Part shown: one piece after another, positions 1 to 12,100 of the stretch | Position numbering within the stretch: position 1 is the stretch's first letter | How the letters are laid out: each line of letters begins with the position of its first letter | Assembly (NCBI RefSeq): GCF_032854445.1 | Contig: NC_088295.1 | Span: forward strand, 23,735,385-23,795,384 | Source: Liolophura sinensis | Taxonomy: Eukaryota; Mollusca; Polyplacophora; Chitonida; Chitonidae | DNA length: 60,000 nucleotides | Reading direction: 5' to 3' | The notes under the pieces: model-generated | What the model was told of the DNA's origin: nothing | What the model saw: only the letters and a program-made list of their open reading frames with translations | Databases searched by the model: none | Program-made: the position numbers and the translations under genes

Positions 1-124
1 GGGGTAGAGGCGGAATCCGCGGAACACTAGAGATACGAGATGAAAACGACTGGAGCCCAGTTTGCTCGGACATGTTCAGTTTGACCGATGCTGCAGTGGC
101 TTGTCGTACACTAGGGTACCCAAG
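1..124 (+). CDS. Gene A exon, first half of SRCR domain 1 (cut by window edge)
   Basis: Reads RGTLEIRDENDW...CRTLGYPR and stops at AG|GTGAGT in phase 2. It holds the first two conserved cysteines (PVCSD and VACRT). It aligns with gene B exon 42628-42775, which suggests about 24 bases of this exon lie left of the window. Confidence 0.85.
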
Positions 125-3100
125 GTGAGTCTACCTTAAGCAAAACTTGCATTATGCAATGACGTATTTGATTTATGAAGTCATTTCAAAATCTGTTGAT
201 TCGTACATTTATCTTAGCTTATATATTACACATGTATGAATTCAAGATCCCAGCATCACCCCTCAGTATGTATACCGGTAAACGCCTTAACGGCTTCCTA
301 TGTTAGACCAGGAGTTGTACAGAGCATCCTGTTAGTGCCGATGGGATGTGTATGGGGCTAAATCTGCATGCTGCGACACAAAAGTCTAATTGCCATTTAG
401 AGAAAATTGCTAATACTTATCAGACTTTTTTGGTATATTATGACTGGTTGTGGTGCCTCTTTTATGTTTGCTTCACACACCCATCTTCCTGTATTGCGTA
501 AAATTACTTTTAACAAAAGCAATCGTAGCTAAAACAGCCACCGTTTGTCGACGTTACAGAGAGTTCCTTATAACCCTGATTTAAAACAAAAATGAAACAA
601 ATAGAAATTGAAACGGAACCTTGTGCATTCTCTATTAGGTATATCACAGAAAGCCTGCAGACCTTACTGTTTACAACAACTTTGACCCTATTGCTATTAG
701 TTGAGATTATATTTTCTTTTATTTTTTTTTTAATTTGACCCATTTAATGTGTTGCAAATCCACAGTTCTGATGCGAACTACAATAAACGAAAGCTAAGGA
801 GTGGTCGTGCTGGTGGAACAGGCCGTTTTAACTGCCAAGGAGACGAGAAATCTTTGGACGATTGTCCGGGATTCATCCACGACAACAGCAAGTGCATTTC
901 ATACGACACCGTAGAGATATCGTGTCAAAACGGTGAGCGCATGGGTCGACTGGCATGAATCGCTAACACATTGTCTTACGATATACAAAGTTTTCGTAAG
1001 AAATACGAATCTCATTATGTGTATCTGAGGTAAAGAATAAATGTAGGTGACAGGTTTAAATTGAAAATTTAAAATGTACTGCTTTTTTATATCCTGATGT
1101 GAACATAATTCTGCTTGCTTAGCGTACGAAGGGAAATTGCGACTGACAGGAGGCTACGATGGAGTGTTGGGACGGTTGGAGGTATTTTACAACAACACTT
1201 GGGGAACAATTTGTGACAATTCCTTTGGGGAGGCGGAACTGTCCACAGCTTGTAGTCAGATCACAGAAGGCCGAGTCAGGTGCGTGTTGGCGCAATACTC
1301 TAAACTGGGCAGTTTATAGGTATCTCAGAATGCCTTAGTTCATGGAATCAATAAAAGTATCAGTTTTTCAGTTACCTGAAAATATGTGTGAATCAGAGTT
1401 TGTAGTGACACCAAAAGACATGCACATATTACGGACTTGGATCTATGTCATAGTATGACGTTATATACTCACATCAGAAAAATGATCAAGCTTAATTATC
1501 CTTGTGTTATTTCAGGCGAGGACGTCACATCTTTTATGACGAAGTTCTACCACCATCCACAGTAGATGACATCCTATTGGATGCTGTCGACTGCTGGTTT
1601 CGCCCAGATTTACTGGTGGACTGTGATCATAAACCATGGGGAAATCACAGCTGTACAGCAAACAATATCGTCCGACTCTCGTGCAGTAAGTATCTTCAAA
1701 CGTGACGGATTAAATGCAATACCGGTACAGTGTTTCAAGGTTGAATGTTTGAGCCGGTATAAATATGTGAGACAGGGCTACAGTGTATGTAATCTATAAA
1801 CATGAACTAGTCTCCCTTACTGTGCTACATTACATGGGTGTTTGGTTATTAGCCGCAATGTAGCACAGTAATTGGTCAGAATTTGAGAATTGGTCAGAAT
1901 TTGATTTGAATTTAAGTTGATTATTACTCCATTAAAACGCACGGATGGCTTGGAAATTCCAGTCTCTCCTGTCTCGTTTGTATCTTTTCATGGGTGTTTG
2001 GATATTAACTATGACAGGTGAAGAGCCCCGGTTTCGTCTCGTTGGCGGTGACGACACATCCGGGCGCCTGGAAGTCTATCATGACAATCAGTGGGGAACA
2101 ATCTGTGGTCGTCATTTTGGTGAAAACGAGGCTCGTGCTGCCTGTAAAACTTTGAACTTCTCCAGGTAAGCCATTGCTTAAAGTGGAAGACAGCATATGA
2201 CTTATGTTAATGTCCACTGAAAGACTATCATTCAAAGTATCTTAAATCGGCATCAAATATTTTTTTAGATTTGTTTCAACTCAGTAAAAGCTTAGTAAAT
2301 CTTCGTCTTGACACAGCTTCGCCATGTCTCCATTATCGAGAGCATGGTGAAGTCACGTATACTCTAGCTGTCTAACGTATTTTCGTGTAATAGTCTAAGC
2401 ACCAGCTTAGGGCAGATGAAAGTTGTGGCCTTTGACGATGAAGGCCCAAGTTTAAAAATTTTTTAGACTGTTTAGATAACCTATCTGCAGATACACAGCC
2501 TAGGTATTTCTATGTCGTAGCCTCTGGGCGGGTTGTGTTGGTGATTTGGACCTCTATTAAATGTTTACAAAATTACAATAGGATTGTTGTACAACTAGAT
2601 TCATGTTCATTTCTGAAACAAGTGGAAATAAATCTGAGCACCACTGAGGCTGATCGAGGCATTCGACTGTTGGTGGATATTATGCTTCTATTTTGTAGCG
2701 GTCGCTTCTGAGATGAAAGCATTGCTGACTTAGTAACCGCGGACGTAAAAGCACCTCGGCTTGAACACGACGTTTGTTTCTATTTTATAACAGAAAACAA
2801 AAAGAAACCATCCCTTGAATGTGAAATAGATGCCGGAGTAAAAATTTAAATTCTTTAGTTGTAATAAATTCATAGCAAAATTATATCATAAGATTTCCTT
2901 AATTTAAAACTTTGTATGGTGAGATACCGTCTTCTCATTCCCACAAACCTTCGGCATCCCAAATGAATTTTCACTGACTGATATTTGTTATTTAGAAACT
3001 GCTAAATAAACCCTAAATGAATGACAAGAAATGTATTTGGGCAGATGAATGCGGTTTGGGCCGTGACGGCATGGTACTATCTGACATAATATGTGATACC

Positions 3101-6100
3101 ATGGCTCAGTATTACACGGCTTATAAATCAGCTGTTGTCCGTAAAGGATACAGACTTGCCCCACAACACTTTGTAAACGATGTAAACGATTTCAAATCGT
3201 TGTAAACGATTTCAAAAATGTCTTACGCAGTAGTTCTGTGTTATCGTATGTCACTTCATGGGTAAAGGCTACGTCACGGCTTAATGTTTGATTGGATAAA
3301 ATTCTCAACATGGCTGCCTCGACTTACACCAGCCGTTTGTTCACTATTGACATTTTGTTGTACATGTTATTCTGTGAAATCTCATTAATATAATGAAGTA
3401 TGATACTTTTTACAAAGCTCGAGTTTTCTGCGTTCGATTGAAATATGTTTTAGTCAGGTGCTGTGTCCTCCTTTAAGTAAACCAGTCAAAATCTAATTGC
3501 ATATATATATAAACCTCGGAAAGGTCTCATTAGCCACATTTTCACAATAAATATATATGTGTGTGTAAATAAATCAACGAAAGACGGGAATTCCAGCTGA
3601 AACTAAAGCTTTGACACCTTTATTAAATATATGGATCAAATTCAGCGATTTGCAGTAGATAGTATCTAAATGAATTGTTAGCAATTTTTTTCTTTGATTA
3701 GAAAAGTAAAAGACAGTGTAAATGTATGTTGTGGTTTACTTATCTATTATTGTGCTTGCAGTGTAGTCGTGCAGGTGTTTTTGAGAAAGTCAACGAATGG
3801 GACAAGAAGAATATGGCTGGACGATTTAAGTTGTGGTAGCGAGGTAGAGCGTCTGAATGACTGTGTCGGTTGGCACTGGGGTAAAATAGATTACCGGTGT
3901 TCTGGTTATACAGATGTCCATCTCAGCTGCCCTTCGCCAGGTAATCAACAACCGTGTCACAAACTAACGTTTGTCTATCACACTCCCAAATATTAAGCAT
4001 TTTAGTTCTAACCCTCCAAGTCTCGTCAGTCTGTTGCCATATTTATAGAATTCTTCACGTAGAGAGAATTTTAACTTTTAACTTATGATTTTTTTTATCA
4101 CATGAAAACTATTGGATGCAAGTATAATTTCATGATAGATGGATTGATTGATTGCCTGACTGATATAACACCGCACTCAATCAATTTTTGGTTATATGAT
4201 GGCGACCAGGTTTACATGTAAAGGAAACCAGACTAAACTGAGTAATTCACCGACTTTCGCCAAATACCCGTCATTGACCTTATTGGTCAATTGCCTGATA
4301 CATGGAGCGAGCCAACGCTTTGGTTATCTGAGCCAGCCACGCCCCCAAATAATTTCATAAAATGAAAATATGATTACGTACACACATTTAGAGCTTTGTA
4401 ACATGCCACGGTGATCAGTGTGAGCAATGATGAAGAAGCTAATGACAAAGTAAACTAAACTGTGGTGACAACCTCAGCAGAATACGCCATTTGATATGTT
4501 GACCTCAACCAGGGTGCTGTTTGGATTTGTCATCAGAGTGCCTTTTACGGTGGCCTCTTAGTGCCATTCGAAATTAACATTTTCTAATGATTTACAATAA
4601 TTCAGTGGACTTTCTAATGAAACTTCTCATGATGAACAAAGAATATGAAGTATATGCAAAAGGAAATTAAAGCAGCAACAAAAACAACTAAGCGACCGCA
4701 TTGGTGAGAGGCTTCTTGTTCATTGCGCCACTCTGGCGTGCTGATCACCTTTTCCATGGAGGCCCACATGAAGAAATAAAAATAATTAAGCAAACTGTTC
4801 TATTCAGTATGTTCAACTTTCCATTTTATATAAAATTCCACAGGTGTCCTGTTCGGGTGACTAGTGGCTGTGATAATGTTTTTTTATTCAGACATCAGAT
4901 AACCTGTGTTCTTTGTCATCACAGATAGAAAAAAAATCCATTTTTCTCTAGCGGCATCGGGCGCCGCTGAAGCGGGAGTCGTTCGTTTGAAAGACGAATG
5001 GGAAGACGGGGATATCTGTATGGCCAGCCCCTCAAAAGATACAGCCGTTGTGGCCTGTCGGACGTTAGGCTTACCGACGTGAGTACACATTTCAAGTCAG
5101 TCTTGTTTAATTGTCTAATCTTGTTAAGCTTCATCTGGATTATTAACAATACATCAATCACAAGGTAAGTGAGCCTTCGTAATAAAGAGGTAGCACTAAT
5201 TACTTGTAACGTCCAGTTCAGGAATTATTTGTTTGTTTGTTGGTTCCAAACTCAAGAAATTTGCCATATATGTACATGACAGTATATACATGCGCAGTAA
5301 AAATGTGACGTGTATGATATGGCGCAGTAAGAATGCGACGCGTATGATACGGCGCAGTGAAAATGCGACGCGTATGATATGGTGTAGTGAGAATGTGACA
5401 CGTATGGTAGGGCGCAATGAAAATGTGGCGCGTATGGTATGGTGCAGTAAGAATGTGACACGTATTGTATGGTGCAGTGAGAATGAGGGGCCTCTGTGGC
5501 TCAGATGGTTAGCGCGCTGGCACAGCGTAATGACCCAGGAGCCTCTCCCTATGCGGTTACTGTGTAGTCTAGCTCATTCTGGCTTCCTCTCCGGCCGTAA
5601 ATGAGAAGTTCTGGCAGCAACCTGCGGATGATGGTGAGTTTTCTGCGGCTTCCTCTCACCATAATGCTGGTCGCCGTCGTATAAGTGGATTATTCTTGAG
5701 GACGGCGTAAAACACCAATCAAATAAATAAATAAATCAAGTAGAATGTGACGCGTATAGTATGGTGCAGTGAGAATGTGACGCGTATGATATAGGGCAGT
5801 AAGACTGTGACGCGCATGGTATGGTGCAGTGAGACTGTGATGCGTGACGTACATAATATCGTGCAGTATGAATGTGACGTGTATGACATGGAGCAGCGAA
5901 AATGTGACGCGTATGATATGGCACATTGAATATGTGACGCGTATAGGATGGTGTATCGAAAATGTGACGCGTATGATATGGCACATTGAATATGTGACGC
6001 GTATAGGATGGTGTATCGAAAATGTGACGCGTATGATATGGCATAGTGAAAATGTAACGCGTATGATATGGGGCAGTAAGAATATGACGCGTATGATATC

Positions 6101-9100
6101 GTGCAGTGGGAATGTGATGTGCATGATATGGTCCAGTAAGAATGTGATGAGCATAATATGGTGCAGTGAGACTGGCGCGTATGATATGGCGCAGTGAGAA
6201 ATTGACTCATATTATATAGTGCATTAAGACTTGTGACGCGAATGGTATGATGCAGTGAGAATGGGATGCGTATGATATGGTGCAGTGAGACTGTGACGCA
6301 TGTCGCATGACGCGTATAATATCGTGCAGTAAGAATGTGACGCGTATGGCATGTCGCAGTGTGAATGTGACGCCTATAGCATTGTGGGGTGAGAATGTGA
6401 CGCGTATGATATTGCGCTAGAGGGTGTGATGCGTATGATATGGTGCAGTAAGAATGTGACGCACATGATATGGTGCAGTGAGAATGTGACGAGAATGATA
6501 TGGTTTGGTAAGAATGTGATGTGCGTGATATGGTGTAGTGAGAATGTGACGCGTATGATATGGTGCAGCAAGAATGTGACGCGCATGACATGGTGCAGTA
6601 AGAATGTGATGTGCGTGATAAAGTGCAGTAAGAATGTAATGTGCATGATATGGTGCAGTAAGAATGTGATGTGCATGACATGGTGCAGTAAGAATGTGAT
6701 GTGCATGACATGGTGCAGTAAGAATGTGTCGCGCATGATATGGTGCAGTAAGAATGTAATGTGCATGACATGGTGCAGTAAGAATGTGATGTGCATGACA
6801 TGGTGCAGTAAGAATGTGTCGCGCATGATATGATGCAGTAAGAATGTGACGCACATGATATGGTGCAGTAAGAATGTGATGTGCATGATATGGTGCAGTA
6901 AGAATGTGTCGCACATGATATGGTGCAGTAAGAATGTGAAGCGCATGATATGGTACAGTAAGAATGTGATGTGCATGACATGGTGCAGTAAGAATGTGTC
7001 GCACATGATATGGTGCAGTAAGAATGTGAAGCGCATGATATGGTGCAGTAAGAATGTGATGTGCATGATAAGGTGCAGTAAGATTGTGAAGCGCATGATA
7101 TGGTGCAGTAAGAAGGTGATGTGCATGATATGGCGCAGTAAGAATGTGATGTGCATGATTTGGAGCAGTGCTAATGTAATGCCTGTGATATGGAACAATA
7201 AGAATATGATGCTTATGGTATGGCCCAGTGAAAATGTGAGGTGTATGATATGGTGCAGTAAGAATTTGATGTTTGTGATATAACACAATGAAAATTTGAT
7301 GTTTATGATATGGCACAGTGAAAATTTGATGTTTATGATATGGCACAGTGAAAATTTGATGTTTATGATATGGCACAGTGAGAATGTTACATGTATGGAG
7401 TGGTACTGTAAGAATGTGAGGCGTATGGTATGGTGCATTGTTGGGGATGTTATTTTATGTTTCAGAGACCACGTAACACTCTTGGCAGAAAGCCAGTTTC
7501 GGAAAGACTTCATCAGCTACGCTGTGATGAATGGTGTTAGATGCAGAGGACACGAAGCTAATTTGTTAGATTGTTCGTTTTTGTCATTAAAGTCCTCGCC
7601 CTGTGATGCTGCTAACAAGCTCGTCGTGGCGTGTGGTAAGGATTGTGGACCTGTATTAAAGTTCAACAAATTTTAGATGAGGTGAAATCCATCGTTAGAA
7701 TACCAGGAAAAGTAACACGCAACCCGAACAGGTGTTCTGTGTGGCCAAATTGTCGCTGTTTGGGACTGAGATACAAATGCCGTAAGGACAAGTTGCCAAT
7801 GTTTTTGTATTGCGAAAACACACATTAAAGAATGAAGACTTCCACTCAATGTTAGTATTTAACTTTCATTTACTTTTCATTTGAACCCTGAGCATCTTAA
7901 CTGTTGTTATTCTACATCGCACATCTATGTAACAACATATATTGTGTAAATGCGCGATCTAATATAGTAACCTTTCATGAAGTATACTGTGATGCACATA
8001 TGTTCAAAATATCGTCTTTTGTACATTGTTTAGGAAGATCTCTGGGCCCCGATTATTCTGTGAGACTTGTGGGTAGCGATCACCAGAACGTTGGAAGGCT
8101 AGAGGTTTTAAGGTACGGCGTGTGGGGTACAGTGTGCAATACCGGTGTAGACATCAAGACACTCAAAGTTGCTTGCCGTGAATTGGGACTACCCACGTAA
8201 GTTACGCGTTATTCTTTTGTATTTCCAGTAGACACGTAGCTTTAAAGATTAGTAATGCACTCTCTTATACAGATAAACAATACTTTGGTATTTCTTTGTG
8301 CACTTACCTACCTACAACCGTCTGTCTACCTTTCTTGGAGTAGTGCAAGAGTTTTGCCGCCTCGTACCTCAGGCATGTATCTTGTGACTCCTGCGAAAGT
8401 ACAGATCTGCATAAATATGCGCGTTATGGTTTCGGCGTCCTAACCAGGTGCTATTCCGAGAAAGTTAAATAGATTTTTGTATAACTCTATCGTAGTGTTA
8501 GCAAAGGCAGAGGTATGTAGAGCTACTATATTTATACGTTCATGTATGTTGGGTTGCGTCAAATTGATATGAAAGGTATTAAACCGGTATTTATTTTTCT
8601 AATACACTGGTGTGTTATGATACCACTTTACAAACTGCAAATATTTAACTTATGGGGGTCGGGCTTATGGGTTGAGGGAACCATGCAGATATTGAGGAGA
8701 GCAAGTACTGTCTTGTTAGGTTATTGACGAATTTGTTGATGTACAGCTGTGATCGGGCTAACTCTGAGCTCGCTTAAGGATTTTCCTCCGTCTTTGCTTC
8801 CTGAAACGGATTTCAGACCTATAAAGTCGTGCTTGATATAAATAAGTATGAATACGCAAAAAATATTATTTTTTAAGTATGTGATTTTTCATGTGTACTT
8901 ACAGGTAACAAAGTTACGCCGAACTACACCATATACCATGTTCATAACCACAGGGACTACAGTTGGTCTCATCTCAGGTTGCAGATGCTTGTTTGACTAA
9001 AAAGGTCATTAAACATTAGTTTTTTCTCCTCGGTGCAACACATACATGCAGTTAAATGGATATCTCACTTATTGATGTTTAGATCTCCTGTGAGAAGACT

Positions 9101-12100
9101 TAATGCCACTAAGTACAGGAGAGGGGCTGCGATGATCTGGTTGGACAAGATACAATGCCATGGGCACGAGGATAGACTAGAATTGTGTGACAAATCTGAA
9201 ACCGGGAAGTGGTGTTTAGGGCATGAGAGGGATTTGGCCATTCAATGTGGAAAACTGCAAGTAACATGTGAGTTTATTTAATTTTTTTTCAAGATTAAAA
9301 ACGAAAATATATTACAGGTAGTAAATATGTTAATATGTATACCTATCTTACCAGTATTTTTGGTGCTATAAAGGTTCCACTTGGTTTAATTTGTAGGATA
9401 CCTTCGTTCAATACTGGTGTTTAAGTTTTAAAAGAGTCTGTTCTGTAAATTTGTTTACTTCCATGTTCAATTGAATGAGTACTCTTTGAGCCTAACAGAT
9501 TCACCAATTTTTCAAGCAAGAATAAGTTGTAAACTTCTTATGTCGATGGAACGCGTTCTGTTATTGAGTCACACTTCCCTGTGATTGTCGTGCTTTTGTA
9601 CTTCTGACTGTAGCTAATGGCGGGGCCATCGCCGGCGGTGTTATAGGAGGTCTTCTGTTACTGGTCATTATCACCACTATCGTATGCTGGCTAGCTAAAC
9701 GACGAAACAGTTCACCTTTACCGCCAGTGCAACGCCCGAGTCAACCCTTTGGCACATGTAGGTGTTAACAGAATGAATGATAACGTAACAATATTGCTGT
9801 AATATCGTGGCGAAATCAGCACAGAAAGTAAAAATCTCTGATATAAGTTGTGAATTATTTACTTCATCAAATTCCAAACAATTGTATGAATAAACCTGGC
9901 TGGATCAAAAGGTTTCCAACCAACGTTGGGACTGATTATTTATAATGCGGGCATATTTTTCTTGAGAATTTTGGTTTTGCTTCGTTTTGCCTACAAATTA
10001 CGTGTGTATTTTATTATTTATTTGTATAAAACTGACATGTCAGAATTTCCTTCACTGATAGAAGTGATATCTCACTGGCAAGAGTTAGATAACACTTTTT
10101 ATTATTTATACATCTGTGAAATTCCAGTATTTCCATCACTGATAAAAATGATATCTTCTAGTTATATATCACTTTTGTTATTACATTTTGCTGTTGCACT
10201 GCTGGAGACCTTGACCCATGACCCACAGGTGACCTTGCCGAAACTACTTTTGTACATGCCGTCTACTGCATTCACGTCTGGATTTCACGTCCGCCGTGGA
10301 ATCTTTCGTGGACTGCATCAGAAGGCCGTGCACTTCCGCGCAATATATAGTTCGCCAAAAAAAGAAGTAGGAATTCTTCATGTGCTAAAATACCTATATT
10401 GCAATACCATTAAACACCTTTGTAGAATGTATAATTACTTACAGACAGCGTGTAAACCTGTAAAATGGTTTTGTGAGCACGGACGTGAACGAAATTGCAG
10501 CGCGTATGAATAGAATCAGAAATATGACGAAGATGGCATATTGCTTATTTTTTTTCACGGATGCAACAGATAAACTGATACGCATTTATGTAGATGTAGA
10601 GATATGTCAGGATATAAATAATAAATAGAATATTGCACAGTGAAGGTTGAATACCATAAATATTGTTCGAGTGAGAGGTGGAAATGATAACCCACTCGAC
10701 GCTTAAATTATAAGCGTCGAGTGGGTTATCATTTCCACCTCTCACTCGAGCAATATTTATGGTATTTATGGCTGATCATTTAAGCGTCGAGTGTGTTATC
10801 ATTTCCACCTCTCACTCGAACAATATTTATGGTATTTATGGCTGATCATTTAAGCGTCGAGTGGGTTATCATTCCCACCTCTCACTCGAACAATATTTAT
10901 GGTATTTATGGCTGATCATTTAAGCCTTCGAGTGGGTTATCATTTCCACCTCTTACTCGAGCAATATTTATGGTATTTATGGCTGATCATTTAAGCGTCA
11001 AGTGAGTTATCATTTCCACCTCTCACTCGAGCAATATTTATGGTATTTATGGCTGATCACTTAAGCGTCGAGTGGGTTATCATTTCCACCTCTCACTCGA
11101 GCAATATTTATGGTATTTATGGCTGATCATTTAAGCGTCGAGTGTGTTATCATTTCCACCTCTCACTCGAACAATATTTATGGTATTTATGGCTGATCAT
11201 TTAAGCCTTCGAGTGGGTTATCATTCCCACCTCTCACTCGAACAATATTTATGGTATTTATGGCTGATCATTTAAGCGTCAAGTGAGTTATCATTTCCAC
11301 CTCTCACTCGAACAATATTTATGGTATTTATGGCTGATCACTTAAGCGTCGAGTGGGTTATCATTTCCACCTCTCACTCGAACAATATTTATGGTATTTA
11401 TGGCTGATCATTTAAGCGTCGAGTGGGTTATCATTTCCACCTCTCACTCGAACAATATTTATGGTATTCAACCTTCACTGTGCAATATCCTGTATTGCTA
11501 TTACACCCTGGCACCATGACGTCACAAAGAAGTATTTTATTTTATGACGTTCCAATTGGAGCTTAGCAGAATGACGTCATAATACAAGTTCAGTCAGCTT
11601 TAATACTTCTACTATCACGCAACAAGACACGACATTGCCACACGTGATATGCGACGTCACAGTATATACACAAGCCTTTGAAGGTCTACAGCCAAAAACA
11701 TTGCTGAGACTTGTTCAAATACACAAAATCACCACATTGTCAAAATATAAATAATAATTGGAATATTGCTCATTGAAGGTTGAATATCAAACATTTTCCT
11801 TGTAAAACGTGTAAACGATAACCCACGAGACGCGATGCGTCGAGTGGGTTATCATTTTCACCCTCACTGGAAAAACATTTATGATATTCAACAAAATGAT
11901 ATTCAACAAAATAGTGCAATATCCTCTATTTATTTAAGTCCAGGCGTCCCCTTTCATGCTTGTTCCAGATGGAGAAATGCCCCCTTCAAGACCTTCACGA
12001 GAACAGGACAGCTTTAGCCAGCCCCCTCCAGACTATCAGGACATCAACATGACAACTGTACCTATAAGTTCGGTAAGATAAACGTTATGTAAATCTCTCC

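Noticed and set aside
1945-2169. ATG-started frame with hydrophobic start before SRCR 3, as an alternative gene start
   Set aside because: The acceptor at 2017, the phase pattern and the paralogous exon in gene B all indicate an internal exon. Kept only as a remote alternative promoter idea.
5719-6981. A 420-codon minus-strand frame rich in SHSYCTISCA repeats
   Set aside because: It is a frame through the 30-bp minisatellite and partly the SINE; several overlapping frames on both strands are equally open. No coding signature.
6374-7513. A 379-codon minus-strand frame (HHIMHITFLL repeats)
   Set aside because: Same minisatellite artefact; it also overlaps a supported + strand exon at 7466-7635.
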